From a virus: DNA of 61,023 nucleotides. How positions within the stretch are numbered: the stretch's first letter is position 1; every line of letters starts with the position of its first letter. The position numbers were made by a program, and so were the translations under genes. A model generated the notes under the pieces. It was given only the letters and a program-made list of their open reading frames with translations. It was not told where the DNA came from and made no database searches. Below, one piece after another: positions 1 through 7,729 of this stretch. The stretch covers positions 1-61,023 of IMG/VR virus record IMGVR_UViG_3300042554_000484, one strand, 5' to 3'.

Positions 1-68
1 CTGAACGTGATGCTTGAGGCGTCAGCACCTAGCGTCTGCGAGGCGATGGGCTCATACGTCCTAGGCAT
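1..68 (-). CDS. Fibre-domain protein, 5' fragment (truncated by contig end)
   Basis: An ATG at 68-66 starts MPRTYEPIASQTLGADASS, identical to the N-terminus of the complete gene at 59355-59846. Only about 22 codons are present before the contig ends. It probably is the same gene read through the repeat, not an independent copy. Confidence 0.7.
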   Translation of the reverse strand, partial: MPRTYEPIASQTLGADASSITF

Positions 69-99
69 GATCGCCCCCCGTCTGTAATTGTGTCGTTAG
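1..99. repeat. 99-bp exact direct repeat, copy 1 (contig start)
   Basis: Bases 1-99 are identical to 59779-59877; the match stops at base 100 (t here, a in the other copy). It covers the start of a fibre gene and its leader. A contig that begins exactly with a repeated 99-mer suggests an assembly-graph branch (inference). Confidence 0.95.
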
Positions 100-104
100 T
101 GTCA

Positions 105-707
105 TCACGGGGCCTTGATTCCGTAGAGGGCAGCCGTCGTGTGCTGCGCCCAGTTGCCACCCGAATATGTAGTAATCACGATTGAGGTGACAGCACTTGT
201 TGACATGAACAGACCGGAAGTTAGCGAGACGACGCCGCTGCCGTTTCCGTCCCATCCACCAAATGAGCGCATAGTCTTGTTTTTTGTGGTGGATGCGTAA
301 TCTAGAACATCAGCGATGATGCCGCCCCATACAGATGCAGTCTGGCTACTTGTTGTAAATACACGCGAGCCAGCAACCATGATGCTTGAATCTGTAAACG
401 CCTGCACTGCGGTCACTGCTCCGGTGCCGAACAGAGTGTGCGCCGCATACGATGATCCGCTAACGCCGTTGAATCTAAGTCGACAATCCGTGTTCGTGTC
501 AGCCTCCGTGCTGCGCCCGATCATGCGGATCTGCAAATGCTGATACGTCCCCGGTATGTCGCTGAACGTGATTGACGACGCCCCGCCGCTGCCCACCGTC
601 ACCGTGGCGATGGAGTCCATCTCAGACCAGCCCCACCCATAGCCACCAATCATCGACGAGCCCTTACGGCCCGTCAGATCAGCAGTAGAGAAACGCCTAA
701 TCGCCAC
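105..707 (-). CDS. Fibre/adhesin-like structural protein (single fibre domain)
   Basis: About 200 aa. The GTG at 707 is preceded by GAGGTG and overlaps the upstream stop. The protein carries the beta-rich domain repeated through this locus: it opens with SIATVTVGSGGASSITFSDI, has the IPGTYQHLQIR strand and ends in TAALYGIKAP. Paralogues lie at 1104-2480, 2480-2986, 2991-3611, 59355-59846 and 59880-60419. Such domains occur in fibre-like proteins of aquatic phages; binding to a cell-surface glycan is an inference. It directly precedes the 99-bp repeat, the same position the gene at 59880-60419 has at the other copy. Confidence 0.75.
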   Translation of the reverse strand: MAIRRFSTADLTGRKGSSMIGGYGWGWSEMDSIATVTVGSGGASSITFSDIPGTYQHLQIRMIGRSTEADTNTDCRLRFNGVSGSSYAAHTLFGTGAVTAVQAFTDSSIMVAGSRVFTTSSQTASVWGGIIADVLDYASTTKNKTMRSFGGWDGNGSGVVSLTSGLFMSTSAVTSIVITTYSGGNWAQHTTAALYGIKAP

Positions 708-1050
708 GGAACACCTCAACCCACGACCCCGTGTCCTCATCCCACGAGATCGACAGGTGATCCTCAGTCCACTCCGGCATCGGCACCGGCGGCTTCCAGT
801 CGTGGTTCTCGTCAAGGATCCACGACGCTGCGGGCTGAGGGGCCACGAACACATCAGCCGCCGCATCGTAGGTGAAGCCAGGGCCGGGGTACTGCTTACG
901 GATCCGCCCGTTGTACGAGCATTGGACCCATGTGCCGCCGAGGGTGAGGTCGTTGGCGAGGTAGTCCTGGCCCCGGTGTTCCTGCTCGTCGGGCACCACA
1001 AGAACACGGATGACCACGTTGTCCGGTCCAACCTCGGCATAGTGCGCCAC
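697..1050 (-). CDS. Conserved T4-like-cyanophage-type structural protein
   Basis: 117 aa from a GTG at 1050 with AGGAG five bases upstream. The central LGGTWVQCSYNGRIRKQYPG and the following YTYD...SWILDE...W.PPVP.P pattern are typical of a small protein found near tail-fibre genes in T4-like cyanophages and other aquatic phages. Its function is unknown. It sits inside the fibre array and overlaps the next gene by 11 bases. An upstream in-frame start at 1089 is possible but has no ribosome binding site and would include a hairpin. Confidence 0.75.
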   Translation of the reverse strand: MAHYAEVGPDNVVIRVLVVPDEQEHRGQDYLANDLTLGGTWVQCSYNGRIRKQYPGPGFTYDAAADVFVAPQPAASWILDENHDWKPPVPMPEWTEDHLSISWDEDTGSWVEVFRGD

Positions 1051-1069
1051 GATCACTCCTAACTGGGGT

Positions 1070-1088
1070 TGCACCCTTGTTGGGTGCA
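1070..1088 (-). promoter_or_regulatory. Hairpin in the leader of the 697-1050 gene
   Basis: TGCACCC (1070-1076) and GGGTGCA (1082-1088) form a perfect 7-bp stem with a 5-base loop, between the stop of the 1104 gene and the ribosome binding site of the next. It has no T-run, so it could be a weak terminator or an mRNA stability element. Confidence 0.45.
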
Positions 1089-1103
1089 CACGCCTATTCT
1101 TCC

Positions 1104-2480
1104 TTACCTGTAGGGATACCGAACGATTACGATCCCCGAACCACCGGCACCACCGGGGTAAGTGATGTTTGACTGGCGACCGCCACCACCGCCACCGCCA
1201 CCGGTATTCGCAGTTCCAGACGTACCGACAGTCGCTCCGTTCTGACCATCGCCGCCACCCCCGAGCCCACCCGTGCCTCGCGTGTAGCCGTCCTGCGTAC
1301 TACCCGATCCGCCACCGCCACCCGCAAAGTAGTACAGGCCACCCGACAACTGCCCAGCGTTCACGGCTTGCCCCCAAGATGAGAAGCCAGCGGTGCCGAT
1401 GCCGCCGTTGCCCGCGATGGAGGAGCCACCGTTACCGCCGACAGCGCCAGCACCACCGCCGCCACCCGCACCCGGATTCGTACTGTTTCCGCCATTGTTG
1501 CCCTGACCTGCCGTACCGGCACCACCTACGCCACCCGCGTGCGCCCCACCGCCCCCGGACCCGCCCACGCCTGCGGCGCTCGTACCGCCGAAGCCAGCGT
1601 GCCCGCCCCCGAAAGCCTCACGATTAGCCACGACAGACGAGGCGTTCCCCGATCCGGGCCTACCCCCATAGTTCACACCGCCCGCGCCGCCCGCACCGAC
1701 CGCAACCGTGACAGGGCCGGAAGCCAAATATGACGAGTAGGCCAGCACGCCGCCCGCTCCACCACCGCCGCCCCACTCCGCACCACCGCCACCGCCAGCG
1801 ACAGTCAGAACCTCAGCCCACCCCGGCGTGTTCACCTGCAACACACCCGACGAACGGAACGTGTGGTACTTGTACCCGCCCGAGATCGACACATCCCCGC
1901 CCGACGCATCCATAAACACACCCGGATCGGCAGACGCTCGGCGGATGCCATACAGATAGAAAGTAGACCCGGCAGCGAAGCCGTTACTCAACGAGTAGTA
2001 CAGGCTGAACGTGACCGAGGTGACCGGAGACGTATTGCCCGTTTGCCCCGCAGTGGTAGTAATCACGGCGAGAGACGCATTATTCTCTCCGGCCCCCTCA
2101 CCGGAAGTAACCCTCGGCCCAGCGACGGCGTAGTTCGGTATGTAGAACCAGCCATTACCGAACGTGCTAGAAGTAGAAGACGCTCCCGATGTAGCACCAA
2201 CGATCAGGCGACTGCCCGCCGTCCCCCCATTATTGTTACTGAGTCCATCTCCCGAAACCGTTGCATTACCGCCCAGGCCGTAGAATCGACGCGACGTGTA
2301 GCCGGATTGAATCCCATTCAGATACGCAGTCACAAGATCATCTTGTGTCGCTCCGCCCTGAGCGCGAGTCGACATAACGAAATACAGATCAGTAAAGGTT
2401 TGTGGGATGTTAGAGAAGGTGACCTCAGCAGCCGCCGTTCCCAAGGTCTGCCGCGCTATGTACTCGTAGGTTGCCGACAT
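1104..2480 (-). CDS. Fibre protein: fibre domain plus glycine-rich adhesin domain
   Basis: 458 aa from the ATG at 2480 (GAGGTG upstream; TGATG overlap with the preceding stop). Residues 1-185 are the shared fibre domain (YEYIARQTLGTAAAEVTFSN ... STFYLYGIRRA). A short linker leads to GGYKYHTF and then a roughly 250-residue glycine-rich tract with many GGGGG runs that ends in SGIVIVRYPYR. This layout resembles phage adhesins built of packed polyglycine helices (T4-like gp38 type; established for that family), with variable loops contacting the receptor. The genes at 4343-5170 and 58043-59317 carry the same C-terminal domain. Host-range determination is an inference. Confidence 0.8.
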   Translation of the reverse strand: MSATYEYIARQTLGTAAAEVTFSNIPQTFTDLYFVMSTRAQGGATQDDLVTAYLNGIQSGYTSRRFYGLGGNATVSGDGLSNNNGGTAGSRLIVGATSGASSTSSTFGNGWFYIPNYAVAGPRVTSGEGAGENNASLAVITTTAGQTGNTSPVTSVTFSLYYSLSNGFAAGSTFYLYGIRRASADPGVFMDASGGDVSISGGYKYHTFRSSGVLQVNTPGWAEVLTVAGGGGGAEWGGGGGAGGVLAYSSYLASGPVTVAVGAGGAGGVNYGGRPGSGNASSVVANREAFGGGHAGFGGTSAAGVGGSGGGGAHAGGVGGAGTAGQGNNGGNSTNPGAGGGGGAGAVGGNGGSSIAGNGGIGTAGFSSWGQAVNAGQLSGGLYYFAGGGGGSGSTQDGYTRGTGGLGGGGDGQNGATVGTSGTANTGGGGGGGGRQSNITYPGGAGGSGIVIVRYPYR

Positions 2481-2986
2481 CACGCACCTCGCAGACCGTA
2501 GAGATCAGCCACGAACCCTGCGGCTAAGTTGGCGCTCTGCGCCGACGACAGAGTTATGGACGTAATCGCAGTAGTAGACCGCCACAGATTGACGGTACGA
2601 CTAATCGGATACTGATTAGCCAAGCCGCCACTCTGACTGAGCATTGTCTTGAAGGTATTACTGTTCGAGTAGGATCCGATGTTGGCGATTAGGCAAGACG
2701 GATGCGTATTACTTGAACCGGAATGGTTGAACACATCTTCGCCGGATGTTGAGTTGCTGACTCGTATCGAAATGGAAGGATGCAGAAGATACGTTCTACT
2801 GTAGTTAGTGCCCGAATCTCCGTTGAACCTGAAGCGCAGCCCCTCGAAGTTGTCTGTTGTCCAACTGGTGCGCCCCGCCACTACAAGGAGCAGATCGGTG
2901 TAGTTCTGGGGGATGCCGGAGAACGTCACAGAAGAAGCAGCCGATACGAGTGTGATCGACGCGATCGGGTCACCAGTCAGAGCCAT
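2480..2986 (-). CDS. Fibre-domain protein
   Basis: 168 aa with one fibre domain: ASITLVSAASSVTFSGIPQN near the start, RFRFNGDSGTNYSRTYLL in the middle and VADLYGLRGA at the end. The ATG at 2986 has GAGGTGA seven bases upstream. The stop overlaps the start of the next gene, so the two are probably translationally coupled. The receptor, and whether it sits on tail or head, cannot be told from sequence. Confidence 0.75.
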   Translation of the reverse strand: MALTGDPIASITLVSAASSVTFSGIPQNYTDLLLVVAGRTSWTTDNFEGLRFRFNGDSGTNYSRTYLLHPSISIRVSNSTSGEDVFNHSGSSNTHPSCLIANIGSYSNSNTFKTMLSQSGGLANQYPISRTVNLWRSTTAITSITLSSAQSANLAAGFVADLYGLRGA

Positions 2987-2990
2987 GAGA

Positions 2991-3611
2991 TCACCTCGCT
3001 ACCACGCCGTACAAGTGCGCCACCGTATGCTGCGCGTGGTTGAAGCCGCCCAAGACGGTCAGGGCAATCGAAGACACCGCCGCCGTGTTGAACCACGCCC
3101 CTGAGGTCACGCCAGGAAACCCAGCATTGAAGCCGGAGCCCGCGTTGTTTTCGTAGCCCTGGAAGATCCGCATAGTCTTATTCTTAGACGTGCTCGCGTA
3201 ATCAAGAATGTCGATGATGTTGTATGCGAAGACGTTGGAGGTCGATAGGGCGTTAGCGCCGTAGACGGCTGGGCTGGTGGCGGAAACAGCACCCCCGGCG
3301 TACACGGTTCCGCCGTCACCCTGTAGATAGTGCAGAGAGTAGTTTGCGCCGCTGTCGCCATTGAGTCGCAGAAGAATGTTGCTGTATGCGGACCCGCTAC
3401 TCTGCGTGGTGCGAGATAGAAGACGCAGGTGAAGATGCTGGAATCGGTTGGGGATACTACTGAAGTCGATACTTGCTGTGCCACCCGCTCCGACCGTAAC
3501 AGTCTGAATGGAGTCAAGCACGCCAAGCGACGGCACATAGTTACCTAGTGCAGTCGTGTACTTCTCAAGTCCTTCCCGCAGAGAGGACTGAGACAGGCGA
3601 GTGACAGCCAT
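2991..3611 (-). CDS. Fibre-domain protein with N-terminal extension
   Basis: 206 aa. Residues 1-32 form a polar extension (LREGLEKYTTALGNYVPSLG), followed by the shared fibre domain (SIQTVTVGAGGTASIDFSSI, LLRLNGDSGANYS, AHLYGVVAR). The extension may anchor it to a virion partner. Close paralogue of the 105-707 and 59880-60419 products. Confidence 0.75.
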   Translation of the reverse strand: MAVTRLSQSSLREGLEKYTTALGNYVPSLGVLDSIQTVTVGAGGTASIDFSSIPNRFQHLHLRLLSRTTQSSGSAYSNILLRLNGDSGANYSLHYLQGDGGTVYAGGAVSATSPAVYGANALSTSNVFAYNIIDILDYASTSKNKTMRIFQGYENNAGSGFNAGFPGVTSGAWFNTAAVSSIALTVLGGFNHAQHTVAHLYGVVAR

Positions 3612-3617
3612 GACCTA

Positions 3618-3983
3618 TCAGGTGTTCTCCGCGCCGAACGCCGCGAACGACATCGAAGTCGATGAGGCGTTGATCGTGATGATATCCGTCGCCGCAAGCG
3701 TCAACCCCAGGGTCAGGGCCGTGGAATCGTTCGCCTGGATCGGCACATCGAACGCCACCCAATGAGCCGCCGCAATCGACGCACCCGCCGGGCGGATCGC
3801 GATCCGGTACGTCTGCTGCGAGGTGGTCTGGTTACACACCGTGACCGTGGACACCACCGTCGAAGTAGCAGACGGCACCGTGTACAGGTTGTAGTTCGTG
3901 TTGATCGCGGCAAGGGCCTGTGCCCCGTTCCCCGTATGACCAGCGGAACCCGTCATAGCGAGAACCTTGTAAGTAGTAGGCAT
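3618..3983 (-). CDS. Small fibre-associated beta protein, paralogue A
   Basis: 121 aa, ATG at 3983 with GGGAG upstream. MPTTYKVLAMTGSAG begins a beta-rich protein with TYRIAIRPAGASIAAAHWVA and a C-terminal SFAAFGAENT. The gene at 5610-5939 encodes a clear paralogue (YKVLGQSAPAA ... FRIAVRPNAASLANQHYV ... LFGSEIT). The family is common near tail-fibre genes of T4-like cyanophages; no biochemical role is known to me. Confidence 0.75.
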   Translation of the reverse strand: MPTTYKVLAMTGSAGHTGNGAQALAAINTNYNLYTVPSATSTVVSTVTVCNQTTSQQTYRIAIRPAGASIAAAHWVAFDVPIQANDSTALTLGLTLAATDIITINASSTSMSFAAFGAENT

Positions 3984-3987
3984 GTGC

Positions 3988-4332
3988 TTATGCTCCCATC
4001 AGAAGGAAAACGGAATCAAGGCCGATCGTGCCTCCGCCAGCAGAAACAGTTGTCCACGCCACCTTGTTCACACCAGTTCCGGCGGCGTTCACGGTGAGTA
4101 CCTGTCCGTCCGTGCCGAGCGGCAAACGGTCCACCTGATTGTCGGACTGGCCCACAAGCAGATCGCCAGCGGCGTTCACCAGTGTCACATCCACATAGTT
4201 GTGGACATGGCTAGACGCCGACTTAGTTCCTAGTGCCGTCTCAACATCGGTGGCAAGGTATTCAATGTCACGCGGCACATTAGGCGTGTCAGTGGACGCC
4301 GGATACCGCAACCCGCCAGGTGTAGTAGGCAT
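3988..4332 (-). CDS. Fibre N-terminal/attachment-type protein
   Basis: 114 aa; ATG at 4332 with AGGAG upstream. MPTTPGGLRYPASTDTPNVP is followed by a short helix (IEYLATDVETAL) and SHVHNYVDVTLVNAAGDLLV, a pattern common in phage fibre shafts. The gene at 60419-61021 has a similar stretch (DVHTQYVTKALVDAKGDLVT). It probably builds the shaft or attachment part of a fibre. Confidence 0.6.
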   Translation of the reverse strand: MPTTPGGLRYPASTDTPNVPRDIEYLATDVETALGTKSASSHVHNYVDVTLVNAAGDLLVGQSDNQVDRLPLGTDGQVLTVNAAGTGVNKVAWTTVSAGGGTIGLDSVFLLMGA

Positions 4333-4342
4333 GTACCTCTCC

Positions 4343-5170
4343 TTACCAACTCAATGTGATGTAGCCGTTACTGCCATTGACGCCTTCAACGGTCGCCGCC
4401 GGAACCACAGCAGCGGTCGTGAAAGAGGAACCCGCACCACCGGCACCGTTACCACGGTTGTCGTCTGAAGAGTAACCACCACCACCACCGAAGTATCCGC
4501 TACCACCACCCGCACCCGGATACGAGAAAGAGGGATTCACATACGAGTTATTGTCTCCCTCACCACCCTGCAACGCCGAACCGGCAGACGCCGTATTGTT
4601 GGGTTCCCCTGAACCGCCGCGAGCGCCACCCGCGCTGACCGTGCCCGCAGCGCCGTTGAATGATCCCGGCCCACCCAAGTTAGAAGAACCACCGCCGCCC
4701 CCCGCAACAACGATCGCATTACCCTGTGTCAGAGAGCCCGCCGAGAAGATCCCCGAATAGCCGCCGCCCGCACCGCCCTGCACGAACGCGCTAGGGTAGT
4801 AGTTCCACGTCGGCGAACCCGCGTTACCGCCACCGGGCCATCCGCCAAGATTCTGAACATTGACGGGATCAGGAAGCGACGCGAACCCACCCTCGCCGGC
4901 TTGCCCAGCCGCAAGATGCAAAGTCGCGCCCGGTGTCGTCGTCATACGGCCCGTGACGATGGAGCCTCCACCGCCGCCACCGCGTACCTCGTTACTGCCA
5001 CCGCCGCCACCGGCTCCCACGACCTCAACCGTGATCGTGGTGACGTTCGCCGGCACCGTGAACGTCTGAAAAGCGTTCGACACATACACGAAAGACCTGC
5101 GGGCACGCTGCGGCCCGTCCATAGCAAGGCTACGAGCGGAACCAGCGCCACGAGTCGCAAGCAGAGGCAT
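4343..5170 (-). CDS. Glycine-rich adhesin
   Basis: 275 aa. The ATG at 5170 overlaps the upstream TAA (TAATG); the longer frame upstream belongs to the neighbouring gene's shadow. After about 55 residues comes FQTFTVPANVTTITVEVVGA and then a long glycine-rich region with GGGGG tracts, closing with SNGYITLSW. It is the second of three glycine-rich adhesin-like proteins in the window, here without the N-terminal fibre domain. Receptor binding is inferred from similarity to polyglycine-helix adhesins. Confidence 0.75.
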   Translation of the reverse strand: MPLLATRGAGSARSLAMDGPQRARRSFVYVSNAFQTFTVPANVTTITVEVVGAGGGGGSNEVRGGGGGGSIVTGRMTTTPGATLHLAAGQAGEGGFASLPDPVNVQNLGGWPGGGNAGSPTWNYYPSAFVQGGAGGGYSGIFSAGSLTQGNAIVVAGGGGGSSNLGGPGSFNGAAGTVSAGGARGGSGEPNNTASAGSALQGGEGDNNSYVNPSFSYPGAGGGSGYFGGGGGYSSDDNRGNGAGGAGSSFTTAAVVPAATVEGVNGSNGYITLSW

Positions 5171-5610
5171 TAGGCGAACCGCCCCACAGACGCCAACACA
5201 AGATAGGTCGGGGTAGCAGCGGTCTTGACGATAGTGAAGGAGTACACGTCGATGGAGGATGCGGATCCTGCGGTGGGGGCGAACCCGCCGAGCCACTTTG
5301 GGGTCACGGCGCTACCGTCGACCTGTGTCGCCGCCTGGTAGTACGGGGTGGATCCGTTTGTTACCAGAAACGAAACAGTGAATGACTGGCCCACGGGAAG
5401 CAGCGACGACAGTGTGGTAGAAGCGTTGCCGCGCAAGTTCAGGGTCCAGTTAGCGCCCGCGTTCGCCGTGTAATAGACGACGGCCTGATCGGACACGTCG
5501 AAGTTGATCGTGCCCGTGGCGGATGTAGCCGAGACGGTGACCTTTTCCTTCGGCCCGATGAACAGCGGATTGACAAACTCCGCCACCTCACGCGAACGGT
5601 AGATCGCCAT
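5170..5610 (-). CDS. Conserved fibre-locus protein (cyanophage type)
   Basis: 146 aa. After an N-terminal REVAEFVNPLFIG comes the beta-rich domain ATGTINFDVSDQAVVYYTAN ... NLRGNASTTL ... GSAVTPKWLGG ... VYSFTIVKTA. I recognise this as a domain widespread in T4-like cyanophage and other aquatic phage structural proteins. Its function is unproven; a virion surface role is likely from its neighbours. Confidence 0.75.
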   Translation of the reverse strand: MAIYRSREVAEFVNPLFIGPKEKVTVSATSATGTINFDVSDQAVVYYTANAGANWTLNLRGNASTTLSSLLPVGQSFTVSFLVTNGSTPYYQAATQVDGSAVTPKWLGGFAPTAGSASSIDVYSFTIVKTAATPTYLVLASVGRFA

Positions 5611-5939
5611 CAGGTGATCTCACTTCCGAACAGGGTGAAGGAAAGGTCAGTGGTGGACGCATACACGACGACAAGATCAGCGGCGTCAATAGTGAGGCCG
5701 ATGCTGACGGAAATGGTTTCGTTACCCAGGATGGGGGAGTCGTAGAAGACGTAATGCTGATTCGCGAGGGAAGCCGCGTTAGGGCGGACAGCAATGCGGA
5801 ACGTCGCGGCAGCAGTTCCACGATTGCAGATCACAATAGATGACGACACAACCTGGGTTACGGAAGGGCATGTGTAGAGAGTGGTGTTCGTGGTGGCTGC
5901 CGGGGCCGACTGGCCGAGCACCTTGTATGCGATGGGCAC
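5610..5939 (-). CDS. Small fibre-associated beta protein, paralogue B
   Basis: 109 aa from a GTG at 5939 with AGGAG upstream. Paralogue of the 3618-3983 product: same opening YKVLG, central RIAVRP and terminal LFG. It stops at the ATG of the next gene. A promoter-like element lies directly upstream at 5951-5966. Confidence 0.75.
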   Translation of the reverse strand: MPIAYKVLGQSAPAATTNTTLYTCPSVTQVVSSSIVICNRGTAAATFRIAVRPNAASLANQHYVFYDSPILGNETISVSIGLTIDAADLVVVYASTTDLSFTLFGSEIT

Positions 5940-5950
5940 TACCTTCTCCT

Positions 5951-5966
5951 AACCCCGGTTACTGAA
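5951..5966 (-). promoter_or_regulatory. Promoter element (aacggggtt class), weak match
   Basis: In coding orientation TTCAGT is followed by AACCGGGGTTAGGAG. It resembles the element at 14174-14190 (TATCAT then AACGGGGGTTA), so it may drive the downstream fibre genes. Confidence 0.45.
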
Positions 5967-5986
5967 TGTGGAAGTCTCATGCAAGT

Positions 5987-6676
5987 CTACCGCCGAACAC
6001 CGAGCGACCCAGTGAACACAAATGGATGCGGGAACAGTTCCTCCGCCTGCTCAATAGCCTGATCTGCCCAACCCTCAGCCTCAGCCGCCAACGCAACCGC
6101 CTCAGCCTCGTAAGGCACTATGCCTGCGTATTGCACAATAAACGGGCCCGCAGTCACAGCAGCGTAAGTGGCAGGCCCCGAAGCCAGAGCCGAGTACGTC
6201 AGATAGGCCAGCATCAAGCCGCCATAATCGACAGGCACCTTGATACCGGCAGGCGAGTAACTAATCTTCGCCTCTTCCTCAGTGACCACGCCCTCCTCAA
6301 GGACATAGGCCTGATAAGAAGCCAACTCGCTGAAAGCCTCGCCCGTGTAGGCCGGAACCAAGGAAGTCATCTTCACAGTGGTAGTGGCCTCGGGCAGTGC
6401 CGCCTGCCAAGTGCGGCCACCAGCGAAAGCCTCAGTGATGGTGTACACGAAAGACTCATTGAACTGAGGATCATCACTAGCCGGCAGCACAATCGAGAAC
6501 TGGCCGAACGCATTGAGTGTCGCAGCGAATGAAGAAGGCACCATGATCTGATCGGCCAACTCGTTCCGCAGCGTCTTCGGCAGAGTGAAAGTCACTTGAC
6601 CTGCGACTGGGTCGCCCCGATAGTCGACATACTCACCCGTCACAGTCACCAGCGTGATGTTGCCAGCGATAGTCAA
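5987..6676 (-). CDS. Fibre-like structural protein with Ig/prealbumin-like N-terminal domain
   Basis: 229 aa from a TTG at 6676, just past the upstream stop and with GGGGGTG upstream; the longer frame reads back through the preceding gene. The N-terminal domain (VTVTGEYVDYRGDPVAGQVT ... VYTITEAFAGGRTW) is paralogous to the next gene upstream. The C-terminus is an Ala/Glu-rich helix (EAVALAAEAEGWADQAIEQA) ending in HPFVFTGSLGV. It is probably a virion fibre or its attachment protein. Confidence 0.65.
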   Translation of the reverse strand: MTIAGNITLVTVTGEYVDYRGDPVAGQVTFTLPKTLRNELADQIMVPSSFAATLNAFGQFSIVLPASDDPQFNESFVYTITEAFAGGRTWQAALPEATTTVKMTSLVPAYTGEAFSELASYQAYVLEEGVVTEEEAKISYSPAGIKVPVDYGGLMLAYLTYSALASGPATYAAVTAGPFIVQYAGIVPYEAEAVALAAEAEGWADQAIEQAEELFPHPFVFTGSLGVRR

Positions 6677-6677
6677 A

Positions 6678-7223
6678 TCACACCCCCAGGAACACGAAGG
6701 GGTTGAGCACCTTAGCCTCGGCAGCCTCAGCCGCCGCCTGCGCCGCCGCTGTCTGAGCGGTCGCAGTGTTGATAGACGTAATGAGAGACGAAACCGTATC
6801 AGTAACGTTCTCGATCGTGTCCACCCGAACCACCAGAGCGTTGAACACACTCAGCAACACATAAAGCGACACCTCATCGCCAGTGGACAACACCACTGGA
6901 ACCTTGTCCGCAAGATTCTGATTAGCCGGCGACGCAGCCAACTGAATGTCATACACCCGGCCACCGGAGAACGCCTCCTCCACCCGATAAGTGAAGTTCA
7001 CCGGAGACAAAGACGCGTCATTCGTGGCCGGGAGCACCGCAGTGAACGTACCCGTCGCATCCAAGTCCACCGTGATCGTGTTCGGAATCACGATCTGGTT
7101 AGCCACACCATCGACCAGCACGGCACGAGGCGTGAACTTCACCTGCCCCGCAATAGGGTTACCCGCAACGTCAACATACTGACCACCCAACGTCACCGTC
7201 GACAGGTTCGGGGTAAGCGGCAC
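6678..7223 (-). CDS. Fibre-like structural protein, paralogue of the downstream gene
   Basis: 181 aa, GTG at 7223 with a strong AGGAGGG upstream. The N-terminal domain VTLGGQYVDVAGNPIAGQVK and the tail NPFVFLGV match the 5987-6676 protein, so the pair arose by duplication. Between them lies a helical segment (SSLITSINTATAQTAAAQAA), probably a trimeric coiled coil. First gene after the capsid-operon terminator. Confidence 0.65.
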   Translation of the reverse strand: MPLTPNLSTVTLGGQYVDVAGNPIAGQVKFTPRAVLVDGVANQIVIPNTITVDLDATGTFTAVLPATNDASLSPVNFTYRVEEAFSGGRVYDIQLAASPANQNLADKVPVVLSTGDEVSLYVLLSVFNALVVRVDTIENVTDTVSSLITSINTATAQTAAAQAAAEAAEAKVLNPFVFLGV

Positions 7224-7244
7224 AACACCCTCCTACATAAACCT

Positions 7245-7286
7245 AGCGGCGGGGCCAGCAGGGATCACCCGCTGAACCCCGCCGCT
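7245..7286 (-). terminator. Strong hairpin after the capsid genes
   Basis: Perfect 10-bp inverted repeat, AGCGGCGGGG (7245-7254) with CCCCGCCGCT (7277-7286), and a 22-base loop containing a second small stem. It lies downstream of the capsid operon and upstream of the fibre array. There is no long T-run, as usual in actinophages. Confidence 0.75.
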
Positions 7287-7306
7287 CAGGCTGAACTATC
7301 TACCTA

Positions 7307-7729
7307 TCAGGTCAGGTCAACCCACAGGTAACGGAACGTAGCCGCCGCCTCGTTGATCGCAGAAGCAGTGGCGTTCACCGCGTACACCGTGACCGTGTTC
7401 GTAGCCGTGACCGCAGCCCCAGCGAACACAAGACCCGTTGTCAGCGCGGGAGGATTGACAACCACCACGTCACCGGCGGCAGCGCCCGTGACCGTGATCG
7501 TTCCCGATCCCGTCTCGCCGGCAGCGATCTCGGCGAAGTCCACCGAACCCGTGCCAGTAGCGATCTTCTTGATGACGGATCCCGAAGATCCGACAGCGAG
7601 CGTGCCCGCTGTCAGATCACCGGTCACCGTGGCGTCGTCACCGACCGTGAGGTCATCGGTAGCGACCACGTCATCGTCAGCGTGTAGCCGGCCGACAAGG
7701 GCCTCTCCCTGAGTGAGACGGTTAGACAT
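7307..7729 (-). CDS. Putative head fibre / capsid-associated protein
   Basis: 140 aa. It starts MSNRLTQGEALVGRLHADDD, then a Thr/Val/Asp-rich repeat (DDLTVGDDATVTGDLTAG) typical of beta-helical fibre shafts, then a globular beta domain. Its ATG overlaps the capsid stop, so it is coupled to capsid translation. A capsid-attached fibre is the best guess; a decoration protein is the alternative. Confidence 0.5.
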   Translation of the reverse strand: MSNRLTQGEALVGRLHADDDVVATDDLTVGDDATVTGDLTAGTLAVGSSGSVIKKIATGTGSVDFAEIAAGETGSGTITVTGAAAGDVVVVNPPALTTGLVFAGAAVTATNTVTVYAVNATASAINEAAATFRYLWVDLT

